Shown one piece after another: positions 12,861 to 25,300 of a DNA stretch of 64,000 nucleotides. The DNA is from Spinacia oleracea. Its lineage: Eukaryota > Streptophyta > Magnoliopsida > Caryophyllales > Amaranthaceae. The position numbers and the translations under genes are program-made. Numbering within the stretch: position 1 is the stretch's first letter; each line of letters starts with the position of its first letter. The notes beneath the pieces were generated by a model. It was given only the letters and a program-made list of their open reading frames with translations. It did no database searches and was not told the DNA's origin. Location of the stretch: positions 40,308,723 to 40,372,722 of the forward strand of contig NC_079490.1 in the NCBI RefSeq assembly GCF_020520425.1, given 5' to 3'.

Positions 12861-15093
12861 ATGCTTGAAAGAGAAAGCTAGCTTATAAAATCTAAGTACA
12901 GATTTAAGCAAGCAATTGGGAGTTGGAACTGTATTTTAGTGAAGCTAATAAGTATTTTAGTTTCATAAAATGTACATGATTCTTATAGATGTATAAGAAG
13001 TTTAGTGGGAGTACATAAAAACTTATTTGGTCCTATGTGTATCACACACATATCTCTCTATTGTGAAATAACATTCAAATGCTAATGACTTAGATTTGAA
13101 ATTATTCATCAATGATGGACCATGGCGAAACTTAGTACATATTGGGTATTAAGATCTATTTACAAAGATCTTATAATATTGTTTTAGATTAAGTAATGGC
13201 ATTTACTAAATCAAACACGAAAGTCTCCATTGGAGATATTCGACCCATGTGAATAAATCTAAGTAAAGAATGTTTGAACTATGTATAAGCATTTACTAAG
13301 TTAAACATCAAAGAGTCTAAATGAGATTCTTAACCTATATTATATGTCAAAGAATTTAGCTGGATTCAGTATCTACTAAAATTGAATGAGCTAAAGTTAC
13401 ATGAATAGAATTCAATTGGGAATTATTCTGCAAAAGAATTTATCATGTATGATATAATATGAGGATCGCCAAAAACGTATCGTATGACTTTAAGGCATGA
13501 CGAACATATACCAATCTCTATTGATCTAAGTGAAGATCAACTAGATTGAGACCAAGAATACTTATGGTACTTGAAAAGGTACATAGGAATAGTTCTTGAT
13601 TCAAGGAAATAAAGATACGCTAAATATTGATGCTACACGCATAAACACTGGCAAAGGATCAAGCAAGACCCTTTGGAGTTAACCATTGATAAGGACGAGC
13701 TATAGAGCATCGTGTTTTGAAATGGCAACATGGATTGGAGACCATGAGTTGTTGCGTGGGAAATTAAAATATTAATTTCTATGTTCTAAGATACAGCTGG
13801 AAAGTCTTCCACATATCTGTGAACTGCTTGGATAAGTAAATCCAAACAAAGCATCACTAGCAACCTAAACAGTTGAAGTAAAAGTAATTATTGCCTAAGA
13901 AGCAATAAAACAGGGTTGTTTAAAGTTCTTCACTGAACTTGGGTAGATCACCTGTCTGCTGGCTCGATGGTTCTTCATTGAAAAATGCGTAGAACCACTC
14001 TTGAAGCAAGAAAAACGTCTGCTAACTTGATGGTTCTTCATTGCAAAATGAGTAATACCACCATCGAAGTAAGAAAGACTAGATCACATAATAAACAAAC
14101 TCGAAAAGATCTTATCATCATATCTCGAAGAATATTCGATGAAAAGGATATTAAGATTGGCAAAGCATGATAACTAAACCTATGCAACAAGTGAGAAGCA
14201 ACACTCACGTTGTAGCACTGGAAATCAAGCATAGCTTTGAATTCCATGAATTGTTTTAGAAGATGGGTTTGAGGCCCATGGTTATAAAACATTGGGGTTG
14301 AACATTTATCATATATGAAATGTATTTTCATATTCCATTTAATCTTGGTTTAGTATTAAATGATGAGTCCCTTCAATTTGACGATATATTCAAGATAGAC
14401 TGTCAGGACCAGTCTTGTGACTAAGAAATGTCTATCAAGTGAACTTGAATGTCAAAGGTTGAAAATGGTCCCTAATCGGAGTTTTCCATAAAATTGGACG
14501 CATAGAAAACGTTAGACGATTAGAATGCAAGATGACTAGTAGTTCTGTTTCTTGAACTATGTGGACATGGCAATGTCATAATCATTTGCATAGATACTTA
14601 CTTTGGGAAGACTAGTATCGGACAAGACCTATGAAACTTTACTGTAAGAGATGAAAGTCTGTCATAAGTAAATTTCATTAAATTATTAGACACTAAATCC
14701 TCAAATACCTGAGTGATTTGAGATTACTTGTTTGAGAACTGGTTGCTTTGACGTTGACCAACCGTCGCACCGTAAAAGGAGGCTATAAAGGCAACGCTCA
14801 GGTAATCACCTATCAAACGAAGTCTAATCTCAAGATCGCAAGATTGGGATTGTCCTCCCATAAATCGGGAAGAGATGCTTAAAAGTTGTACAAGGCCACT
14901 CGGAGAGCTAGAAACTGTGAAATGCATGGCCGTGCTCGGATGAATCATAGGCTATGATTATCTGTTTATTTGATCAGTTGAACTCTGAAACCGAGGAACA
15001 CCTCTGGACATAATAAGGATGACAACTCTTACCTTATGTTCAAGAGCAAGCATCGAGCGACAAAGGAATTAGGAAATGCACACTTGTCCCTAA

Positions 15094-15108
15094 GGACAAG
15101 TGGGAGAC
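15094..15108 (+). other. Polypurine tract of the young Copia element
   Basis: AGGACAAGTGGGAGA directly precedes the 3' LTR, the purine run typical of Copia elements (AAGTGGGAGA). The older copy has the same tract just before 17892. Confidence 0.7.
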
Positions 15109-16494
15109 TGAAGGAAATAATGCCCTTGGTCCAAGTATGCATTCTATGTTAAGTCTAATAAATGCGGTTCAGTATTAATTAACAAGTTAATAATTCAGTG
15201 AGATCAAGTGAGCTGAATGCCTAGCTAGAGGCCGCTTCAGTTCAAGTGGAATTAATGATATTAATCCACAGCTTACTCTTGACTGAACCCGTAGGGTCAC
15301 ACAAATAGTACGTAAACGGATCAAGTATTTAATGGCATTAAATACTCCATCTATGAATATTCGGAACCGACGGATCTTGGTTTCAGTGGGAGCTAAGATC
15401 GTCACAGGCAAGAAATGAATACTCCGGAAACGATGATATTGCCGGAAACGGAAATATGGATCGTATCGGAAATATGAATATTATCCAAGTCGTAGATGTT
15501 GCCGGAAACGGAAACATGGTACGTATCGGAAAATATTATTGGAAATGGAAATATTACCAGAATCGGAAATATTACCGGAAACGGAAATATTGTCAGAATC
15601 GGAAATATTGCCGGAATCGGAAAATAATTCCGGAAACGGAAATATTAAATATTTGTTCGAAACGGAAATTAATTCCGGAATCGGAAATGTTAAATATTGT
15701 TCGTATCGGAAATAGATTCCGGAAATGGAAATTTAATCGGAAGCGTATCGTACGAATTAGCATCGGACGAGGCTTGCCGGACGAAGGCCCAGCACGAAGC
15801 CGGGGCCATCGCCCAGCAAGCATGCGCGCCACAAAGCCCAGCCAAGGCAGCGGCCAGGCCTACCGCAAGGCAGGCCCAGCGCGCGCCAAGAGGCCGCGGC
15901 TGCGTGGGCCGTGCTGCGCGGGCTGCTGCTCGCACGCGCATGGGCAGCCCTTGTGGCTGCCGTGTGTGTGTGAGTTTGTGCTCATGCGTGATTCCTGAAT
16001 CTGCAAGAGTCAGTGTATGATTAAATGTCTATTCCTAATTGGATAAATTAATTAAATAGAATTCATGTAGGATTCTAATTCCAATTAATTCGCATCCTAC
16101 TAGGATTACGATTCCTTTTCCATAACTCTATAAATAAAGGCCTAGGGGTCATAATTTATACAGAAGTTTCAAAGTATTCAAAAGTGAGTTTTTGAGAGAA
16201 AATTAAAACACATCTTGCTCATAAAAGTGCCGAATTTTCTAAGTACCTTAAGGGCGATTCTAGTTGGTCAATCTTAAGGCGGATCCGGACGTGCTGTGGA
16301 CTATCTACGGAGGGACGACACTTGGAGTCCTAAAAGACTTGTTCTTGTTCGGTTCGGGCGCAGCTAGGGAAGGCACGCAACAAAGAGTATGCATCTAATT
16401 ATGCTATATGATTATGTGTAAATAATATGTTTCCTGGGTTAATGGTTGTTTCCGCATGATCTATGTAAATTATCATATGTATCATAACCTAACA
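15109..16494 (+). repeat. 3' LTR of the young Copia element
   Basis: Same length (1386 bp) and, by eye, the same sequence as the LTR at 6045. Ends ACCTAACA, followed by the target duplication GAAAT and then the interrupted older element resuming with GTCTATCAAGTG. Confidence 0.85.
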
Positions 16495-16613
16495 GAAATG
16501 TCTATCAAGTGAACTTGAATGTCAAAAGTTGAAAATGGTCCCTGGTCGGAGTTTTCTATAAAGATAGACGCATAGAAAACGTTAGACGACTAGAATGCAA
16601 GATGACTAGTAGT

Positions 16614-17324
16614 TAGGGATGTCAATGAGCCGATACGCTTGTGAACAGCTCGTGAACAAGCTCGGTCAAAACTCGGCCAAAACTCGTTCAATAAATAAAT
16701 AAACGAGCTTGAACAAAAAATTTAAGCTCATTTAATAAATGATACTAGCTCGAACAACCTAGTGTTCGGCTCGTTTAGGCTCGCGAACAACTCGTTCATG
16801 TTCATTTCCAAGCTCGTTCGTGTGTTCGTTTATAAGCTCGTTTAAAAGCTTTTTCAAGCTCGTTTATATTAAATTTCTAAAAAACATATGACAAATTTTT
16901 ATTTATAAGTAAATATAAGTTGCAATTATTTCGTTAGATTTTGATTTTTAGGATATTATAATTTATGAAATAGTATTAGTTAGTATACTGTGCTAACTTT
17001 TTATTTGGGTATGGTTATGTTTTTATGTTTTATACGGAGTAATTTTTTAAAAATAATATTTTATATTTAAATTCGATCTTGCTTGTTTATTAAGGCTTGT
17101 TTGTTAAAAGCTCGTTTGTTAATAGCTCGACTCGGCTCGAGCTTGAACTTAAACAAGCTACTCGTGAGCTAAGCTCGAATAACGAAAAACTTAAACGAGC
17201 CAAGCTCGAACAGGGAAAATGAAAGCTCGGTTAAGCTCGGCTCGAGCTCGAGCTCGAAAATTTGTTATCAAGCCTAGCTCGAACAACCAAATACTCGGCT
17301 CGGCTCGACTCGTTGACATCCCTA
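16614..17324. mobile_element. Non-autonomous hAT element rich in AGCTCG words
   Basis: A 711-bp insert with perfect 12-bp terminal inverted repeats TAGGGATGTCAA / TTGACATCCCTA and an 8-bp target duplication CTAGTAGT (16606-16613 and 17325-17332), the hallmark of hAT transposons. The interrupted Copia sequence reads continuously once the insert is set aside. The subterminal regions are packed with AGCTCGTTC / GAGCTCG repeats in both orientations, probably transposase-binding words. No coding capacity. Confidence 0.85.
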
Positions 17325-17891
17325 CTAGTAGTTCTGTTTCTTGAACTATGAGGACATGGCAATGTCGTAATCATTTGCATAGATACTTACTTTGGGAAGA
17401 CTAGTATCGGACAGACCTATGAAACTTTACTGTAAGAGATGAAAATCTGTCATAAGTAAATTTCATTAAAATTATTACACTAATCCTCAATACCTGAGTG
17501 ATTTGAGATTACTTGTTTGAGAACTGCTTACTTTGACGTTGTCAACCGTCGCACCGTAAAAGGAGGCTATAAAGGCAACACTCAGGTAATCACCTATCAA
17601 ACGAAGTCTAATCTCAAGATCGCAAGATTGGGATTGTCTTCCCATAAATCGGGATGAGATGCTAAAAGTTGTACAAGGCCACTCGGAGAGCTAGAAACTG
17701 TAAAATGCATGGCCGTGCTCAGATGAATCATAGGCTATGATTATCTGTTTATTTGATCAGTTGAACTCTGAAACCGAGAAACACCTCTGGACATAATAAG
17801 GATGACAACTCTTACGTTATGTTCAAGAGCAAGCATCGAGCGACAAAGGAATTAAGAAATGCACACTTGTCCCTAAGGACAAGTGGGAGAC

Positions 17892-19303
17892 TGAAGGTAA
17901 TAATGCCCTTGGTCCAAGTATGCATTTAATGTTAAGTCTATTAATGCGGTTCAGTATTAATTAACAAGTTAATAATTCAGTGAGCTTAATGCCTAGCTAG
18001 AGGCCGCTTCAGTTCAAGTGGAATTAATGATATTAATCCACAACTTACTCTTGACTGAACCCGTAGGGTCACACAAATAGTACGTAAACGGATCAAGTAT
18101 TTAATGGCATTAAATACTCCATCTTTGGATATTCGGAATCGACGGATCTTGGTTTCAGTGGGAGCTGAGATCGTCAAAGGCAAGAAATGAATACTCCGGA
18201 AACGATGATATTGCCGGAAACGGAAATATGGATCGTATCGGAAATATAAATATTATCCAAGTCGTAGATGTTGCCGGAAATGGAAACATGGTACGTATCG
18301 GAAAATATTATCGGAAATGGAAATATTACCGTAATCGGAAATATTGTCGGAAACGGAAATATTGTCAGAATCGGAAATATTATCGGAATCGAAAAATAAT
18401 TCCGGAAACGGAAATATTAAATATTTGCTCGAAACGGAAATTAATTCCGGAATTAGGAAATGTTAAATATTGTTCGTATCGGAAATGAATTCCGGAATCG
18501 GGAATTTATTCGGAAAGCGTATCGTACGAATTAGCATCGGACGAGGCTTGCTAGACGAAGGCCCAACACGAAGCCAGGCCGACGCCCAGCAAGCCACACG
18601 CATCCAACAACACGCCAAGGCCTCGACCAGGCCCAGCGCAAGGCCAAGGCTCATCCAAGGCTTGGCGCGCGCGACAGGCTCAGCGATGGGCTGCGACAGT
18701 GGGCCTTAGCGCTGTGCGCTGTGCGTGGGCCGCGAGACTTGCGCATGGGCGTGCGGTGCTCGGGCGCTACGTGCGTGCGTGCTATACGAATCCTAAAGCT
18801 ATCGGAATTCGTGCATTGATTAAATCCTAATCCTAAAAGATTAAATTAATTACTTAGAGTTCTAAAAGGATTCTAATTAATTAATTAATTAGTATTCTAA
18901 CAGGATTCGAAATCCTTTCCATGGTTCTATAAATATATGCCTAGGGTCATAAATTTATAACACGAGTTTTTCAACAAGTATTCATACAATAGAACAGTGA
19001 TTTTTGAGCAGAAAAATCTGTCACATTCTTGCCCATAATTAGCCGAAAATTATAGTACCGTAAGGGCGATTCTAGTTGGTCAATCTTAAGGCGGATCCGG
19101 ACGTGTTGTGGACTATCTACGGAGGGACGACACTTGGAGTCCTAAAGACTTGTTCTTGTTCGGTTCGGGCGCAGCTAGGGAGGGCACGCTACAAAGTGTA
19201 TGCACCTAAATTATGCTAAATAATTATGTGTAAATAATATGTTTCCTGGCATTAAGGTTTTTCCGCATGATTTATGTTTTGTCATATGTATCATAACCTA
19301 ACA
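17892..19303 (+). repeat. 3' LTR of the older Copia element
   Basis: Preceded by the purine tract CAAGTGGGAGAC, begins TGAAGGTAATAATGCCC and ends CATAACCTAACA, 1412 bp. It aligns along its length with the 1386-bp LTRs but differs in the CpG-rich block and leader. It is closer in length to the solo LTR at 62003 (1410 bp), so two LTR subfamilies are present. Confidence 0.8.
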
Positions 19304-19370
19304 GTATCTAGGGTTTGTAGACAGTGATTTCACTAGAGACCTTTACGGGTCTTTGTATAAGGATAGGCTT

Positions 19371-19500
19371 GGATAGCCTAGACATTGGTGTAGATGTTGA
19401 ATACCTGCTTTGGCATGGGTAGCATAGGCGTTGGTGTAGACCTTGAATCCCTGGTTCGGCATGGATAGCCTAGGTGTTGGTGTTGAACTTGTATACCCGC
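19371..19500. repeat. 46-bp tandem repeat, about 2.8 copies
   Basis: Units start at 19371, 19417 and 19463 with the common frame GGATAGCCTAG...TTGGTGTAGA. The third unit is incomplete. Function unknown. It directly follows the older Copia 3' LTR and precedes hAT-like DNA. Confidence 0.6.
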
Positions 19501-21235
19501 CACGACACAGACCCACCCCACCGAACACACGAACCCAACCCAGCCCACCCCAACACACGAACCCAACCCGCGAAACTCATCCTAATTTAAACAGTTCTTT
19601 ATGTTTAAAATGCTAATAAATTCTAATTTTATTGTGTAAATATACATTAATCACATTTATGTGAGTAAGTGCATAACATAAAAATTAATTAATTTAAGTT
19701 CATACAAATTTTATAACTTTTTATCGCTTGATTAATCGTCCAAACCCACCTGATCCGAATCAGTTTCTAAAATTCATGTAAACCCACCAAACCCACGTAA
19801 CCTATCGGAATCACATATGTCGTAACCCACCAAACCCATGAGACCCACCCGACCCGCACAACCCACCTCGACCCACGACACACATAACCCACGACCCATC
19901 ATGTATTGTGTCCATTTTTCCAACATAGCCCACGACACAACCCACCCTAGTTTAACTGAGGCGGGTCGTGTGTCAATTATCCCCGACCCACGACCAGGGG
20001 CGGACCCAGGAATTATAAAATGGGGGTCCAAAATTAAATACAACTTCATTGCAAAAAATATATTAAAAGTTAACTATAAAAGTCAAAATTAAAAGTCAAT
20101 TATAAATTTGAAAACTCAAAATAATAAATTCGTTCATAAGATACAATAAAACTAATGAAAATATAAAATAAAAAAAAAAATTACATTTTCCCTTGAAGAT
20201 TTTAATCAATTTTAATTCAATCACTAAAAATAAATTCACAAATTCAAAAATTCACAATCACTACAAATAAATTCAATCAATTTTAAATAAATTCAGTAAT
20301 TCAATTAAATATTTAATAATCAAGTATTCAGTAATTCACATAATATTTAATAATCAAGTATTCATTAATTGAAATAATCAAGTATTCAATAATTCCAATA
20401 ATTCAATTAAATATTTAAATTCAATACTCAATACTCAATAATCCAAACAATCATACACTACCAATTAATTCTATTTTATTATTAAAATCACTCAAAATCT
20501 CATTTACAAAAAAGAAGAACCTAATTAAAATTGAACCATATAAATTAATTAATTGAAAAATTAAGAGTTGAGACTTGAGAGGACCGCAATTACCAAGAGC
20601 CGAAGAGCAACCGGCGTGGCGGCGTCTGGGAATATCGGAGTCTCAGAGACTTGGAGCCGCATCCACTGGTCCAGGACTCCAGGCGTTCAGAGATTCAGGC
20701 GGTGCCGCGGCCTGCGGAGCAGCAGCGACGCAGCGTAGAGCAGTGAGCACGGCGACAGGCAGTCCGGCAACAATTTATTGCTGTGAGAAACTGAGAATGT
20801 GAGAGATTATTTTCAAAAACCCATTATTTGTGAATTGTGAGAGATTTTGAGATTCATGGAAAAGCTTGAGAAAATTGAAAAGCAAACGGCCGTTGGTAAA
20901 GCAAGAAAGAGTTGGGTTATAATTTTTTTTTTAATTTAATAATTAATGAGTTTTGGAAGTATTCAATTTGGGAACTAGGAAAAGGCCAAATTTATTAACT
21001 CTCTTTATTGTTTCATGTGATTTATTTTGAAAGTTGGGAATCTTGTTCCACCTTTTCTCTCTCATATTATTGCTGACTTATTTGGGGATCACAAATACAA
21101 TTTTTTTTTTTTAAAAAAAATTACAAATACTCTCTAATTTTTTTATAAAAATAATGGGGGTCCCTATGGACCCTACCGGGTAACCATAGGTCCGCCCCTG
21201 CCCACGACCCTAACCCGCCACGTTAGCCATCTCTA
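19490..21235. mobile_element. Fragment of a CGACCC-rich hAT-like element
   Basis: Dense CCCACGACC / GGGTCG words at 19490-19994 resume at 21201 after a nested insertion and end CGTTAGCCATCTCTA. Read from the right, TAGAGATGGCTAACG looks like a plant hAT terminus, with CTCCGTAT as possible 8-bp target sequence. No matching left terminus was found, so the left side is probably truncated. No coding frame. Confidence 0.4.
19995..21200. mobile_element. Non-autonomous hAT element, CAGGGGCGG ends
   Basis: A 1206-bp insert with inverted ends CAGGGGCGGACC / GGTCCGCCCCTG and an exact 8-bp target duplication CCCACGAC (19987-19994 and 21201-21208). Mostly AT-rich, apart from a GC-rich block at about 20575-20790 that reads open on the plus strand for 75 codons. 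I do not recognise that peptide and treat it as either a captured piece or leader sequence. No transposase is visible. Confidence 0.85.
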
Positions 21236-22352
21236 CTCCGTATATATCATAAAAATTGCAATAATAAAGGACATGTGCAACGCAACCAGTAATACTAAAA
21301 GCACATACATTGTTGACTTGTGCTTGCTGTCAAGTGGTGTTTGACCTCTCAAAATACCCACAATGTTAACTTAAGCTTGTTGTCAAGTTGAATAATAACT
21401 TGACAGAGGTCACATATGTGACCCCTTGGTCATTTGGCTTCCTTGAGGTAATGATTAGTGGGGGAATGTGCAAAGATGAATTAGATGATTTTAATTATTT
21501 TTGGATGGGAAAATCGAATACAAAATATGTTATTGGCGGTTAGTCATAGTGTTAATTATTTTGCCAAAATTTTCTGATTAATTAATTGCTACTTAATTTA
21601 TGCTCATTATTTGATAATAGTATTTAAAAGTAAATGCTAATCGCCTCATTTTACTTGTTTCATTTAACTAATTTTGTGAGAGTTTCTTATTTAACATGGG
21701 GGAAAAAATGAGACAAATAGAGTAACGATAATGTCAACTAATAATATAAAAGATGAATAATTTTTTTTATCATTATCGATATTGTGTGTTAATGATAAAT
21801 TATAGGGATGGTTAAAATTATTAATTGTGCAGGTGAGAGAATTTGATGTAGGATTTATGTAAAAAGTAGGTGAGAGAGTATTTGTGAGTCAAGGTTGTGG
21901 AAGAAAAATAAGGGTTTAAAGTAAGAGGTGAGTCAGGTTAGTGGAAAGTGAGGTGAAAAAATATGAAGGATGAGAGAGAAATTGTTTTACCTTGACCGTA
22001 GGTCAATAATGCACATGGTCTAAGTGTCTTTAATCCACCGAGCAAATGACCAGCAGTGCAACTACTATCACGTACCGCATATCTTGGCACCTCATCTGTC
22101 AATCTGGCATCCATCATCCATGTGTCCAGAATTATGTCTTCTCCAATATTTTATACGATTAAGATTTTTCTGTATATTTTCCCCTGTCGTGGGATGTGAA
22201 TGACAATTTCGTCCATTACACAAATTTTCTGATATCTCCATAAAATCTGTTTGTTTTTGTTTGAAAACAGCTAGAAATCTTGTCCAATACCAATATATAA
22301 TTATAACACCACTCGAGAATAGTCTCAATTAAGCTTCAGCTTCTTTGAAAAA
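21236..22352. other. Intergenic and upstream region of the DJ-1D gene
   Basis: AT-rich, no convincing coding. A short region (about 21310-21420) repeats the word TGTCAAGTtG and carries the palindrome GGTCACATATGTGACC. The final 60 bp before the DJ-1D start hold a TATA-like word. Nothing else is recognised. Confidence 0.4.
22294..22300 (+). promoter_or_regulatory. Candidate TATA box of the DJ-1D gene
   Basis: TATATAA lies 53 bp before the start codon, which would give a transcription start near 22325 and a short leader. Based on sequence and spacing only. Confidence 0.35.
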
Positions 22353-25300
22353 ATGGCGGATTCCAGAGCTCAGAAAAGAGTCCTAATAATATGCGGCGAT
22401 TACATGGAAGATTACGAGGTTCATTTGTTCTTTCCTATTTCTCGCTCTAGATTTATTTTATTATTAATCTTTTCAGTTTGATTAGTCGCTCGATATATAA
22501 GGAAAGAAAATTAGGCGGAGCATCTGAATCATTGTTTTCGAGTGACTCCAAGATAATAATGAATGAATAATGAAATGGGGTGTGTTTTGTTGTAGGTGAT
22601 GGTACCATTTCAGGCACTATTGGCTTACGGTGTGGCAGTTGATGCCGTTTGTCCTGATAAAAAAGCTGGGGATGTTTGTCGCACTGCTATCCACCAACTT
22701 GCTACTCATCAGGTATGTGTGTTCAGAATTCACTTAATTTAATTGCTGTTTTTCAAGTGTTAAAATTTGATCATCTTGATGGAATTGCTACTTTTAAGTG
22801 TTGAATTGATCAATTTGATTAAATTCTTCTTGTTTTGTTATTAATTTTTGCCGATATGAACTTCAACCTATTACCTATACGCACGCTTAATTGATTTGGT
22901 TGATCAACTTTTGTGTGTTTTCTACACTAATTACCATTTCAAGTTTCAACTATTAGAACGTGATTGCTACTAATGTGAAATATAGCTGGGGCATGGTCTT
23001 TGGAGGAATGGGTATGTCATTGTTTTCGGAATTGGCTATATATTGACAATAGATGAGTTTGTAGAGTTAAAAGTCGGATGATGAAGAAAAACAGTAGGCT
23101 TAGTGTTCAACCTTGGAGTGGAGAAGAAATAAGGTTATATTTTTTTAGCATTACAATGAATAGTAGTTTTTCCCTTCCTTATGTAGCCAGAAGAAATGGG
23201 AACTGTTGAGTAGAGAAGTGATGTGAATGTGACCGAAGGAGAGGACAAGGAGAGCGCATCATTGAGCATAGCAGATACTAAAAGACCGGGGAAGGTAAGA
23301 ACAATACTTTGAAGATGGTGAGAAAGGAGATAATGGAAACTAACCACTCAACAGTGGATAGAGACTTTGAAAGAATTTTAAGAGGAAACTGGCAGTGTTT
23401 TTCTATGTTTTGATTAGTGATTAGGAGGGAAAAAGTCACTTGTAATCAAGTATCTGTATTCGTATACGACCTCCAGTTTCCAATGAACTTTGATGCATGC
23501 CATCATCTTGTTCGAACTTGTATTTTCACATTAAAAAACCCCTAAAAGGCTTAAAATACTTAAGCCACTACAAGAAGCATTCAAGTAAACCTAGAACGAC
23601 TGCTTTTTTACCTCATTTTCATTGACGATGTTAAGATAGGAGCATGTCATGATTCATAATATTGTCTCTTCTTTGTTATCTTTTTTGCCTGCAGAAGAAT
23701 GGCACAAGTTAGGATCTTTGCCCCTTAAAGAAAAAAGTTTCGTTCCAATAAGTTCATTATGCGGCATAATGGATAATAAGTTTTAAAAAAAATCATTTCA
23801 CAACTAAAAATAAGTTTAAACCTTAAGGTTTAGAAGTTTAAACTTGGTTTAGGTAATTTTAGATCAGATAAGCTCAGGGGTTCTTTGGGTGAAATCATCA
23901 TAGCCTTTGCCTTAGATAAGTCGTTGTAGTTTCTTACAAGTTTGTTTTGGGTTTAGTTGTATTATATTCTGTTGATGTATATTTCTTCCTCCTTCCCCCC
24001 ACCCTCTTTTGGTTTATTTTTTCACATTCCATCTTCTTTATGTGGTCAGCAGAGTTGCATCTAAATGTACAGCCTCATCTTTCACAGGTATAAGGCCGTA
24101 ACCATCCAACTCTCCCCACCTTGCCTAGGCAGGATCCTCTTAGACACTAGGGGATGGGGAGTAATGTTCACGTATGTTGTCATGTTGATATATATTTTAT
24201 AGGGCTTGCATTTAACAATTTTTTAAGTTAATTCAGCAATGCATACATCAATATGATTTTCCATTTCATGAGTTTGTTCGTTGCTTGCAGACTTACTCTG
24301 AAACAAGAGGACACAACTTCACCCTGAATGCAACTTTTGACGAGATAGATGCAAGCGTATATGATGGGTTGGTACTTCCAGGGGGGAGGGCCCCTGAATA
24401 TCTTGCAATGAATGAATCTGTTCTGGATGTTGTACGTAAATTTTCTGCATCCAGGAAGCCAATCGCTTCTATATGCCATGGGCAGTTGATCTTGGCTGCT
24501 GCAGATTGTGTTAAAGGTCGTAAGTGTACAGCATTTCCGTCTGTGAAGCCTGTACTTATTGCAGCTGGGGCTCATTGGATAGAAAATGCAGACATGGGAG
24601 CTTGTGTAGTTGATGAAAATCTAGTAACAGCTGCTACCTATGTTGGACATCCTGAGTTCATTCAACTGTTTGTAAAAGCACTAGGAGGCATCATAAGTGG
24701 GTCAGATAAAAGAATCCTGTTCCTTTGCGGGGTAAGTAATGTTATACCCTTCAACCCTTAATTAGTGAGTTACTGTTAGTTTTGATATCCAACAACAATT
24801 TAGCGTACTCTAGAAAGGGTCAATGTTACTGATATCTTAGCAGATTTTGAAGCTTTTTTTCAGTGTTGGCAGTGGGAAGGGATAGAAGTAACCCAAATAG
24901 GGATGGGTGAATGAAGAGAAGAATAGGGTAGATCAGAAATATGACACTGCCTTGATCTGCAAAAAGGATCAGGGGTCATAGATTTTCAGTCTCAAAATGT
25001 CTCCTGTTCAGATTTTAGTTCCAAATGCAAAGGGAAATCAACTTGATATAATATTCATATGGCATGGTTGTCAGTTTTATACATGGACAGCTATTTGACA
25101 TACGCTCATTATATTTTTTCTTTTGGAATAGGATTTCATGGAAGATTATGAGGTTATGGTCCCTTTCCAGTCCCTACAAGCTCTAGGGTGTCATGTTGAT
25201 GCCGTATGTCCTAAGAAGCAGAAAGGGGATACTTGCCCAACTGCTGTGCATGATTTTGAAGGTGATCAAACATACAGTGAAAAGCCTGGTCATGATTTTA

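Larger units (their letters stand above)
6045..16494 (+). mobile_element. Young Copia-type LTR element, complete ends, broken coding region
   Basis: Two LTRs of 1386 bp (6045-7430, 15109-16494) bound 7.7 kb of internal DNA and look identical wherever compared. GAAAT precedes the first LTR (6040-6044) and follows the second (16495-16499), giving a 5-bp target duplication. A primer-binding site follows the 5' LTR and a purine tract precedes the 3' LTR. Structurally it looks whole. The internal region has no long gag-pol frame, only Copia RT traces near 12560-12860, so it is coding-dead with many breaks. The identical LTRs indicate a recent insertion, which must have used enzymes supplied by a relative. 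The target is an older copy of its own family, at the position corresponding to 14429-14434 inside the element itself. Confidence 0.85.
1600..19303 (+). mobile_element. Older Copia-type LTR element, 3' part, split by nested insertions
   Basis: Segments 1600-6044, 16500-16605 and 17333-17891 are colinear and highly similar to 9850-15108 of the younger element nested inside it. They lead into a TG...CA LTR at 17892-19303. The left part and 5' LTR lie outside the window or are hidden behind the gypsy insertion. Internal DNA has only short scattered open frames, one (4355-4639) with the RT-like motif KARLVAKGY, so the element is heavily broken. It has hosted three insertions: the gypsy element at its left, the young Copia at 6045 and a hAT at 16614. 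Its divergence from the inner copy marks it as clearly older. Confidence 0.75.

Noticed and set aside
19838-20092. 84-codon plus-strand frame over the left border of the CAGGGGCGG element
   Set aside because: It crosses a transposon border and is rich in Pro/Thr/His from CGACCC repeats.
23135-23347. 70-codon minus-strand frame in DJ-1D intron 2
   Set aside because: No motif and inside a well-supported intron.
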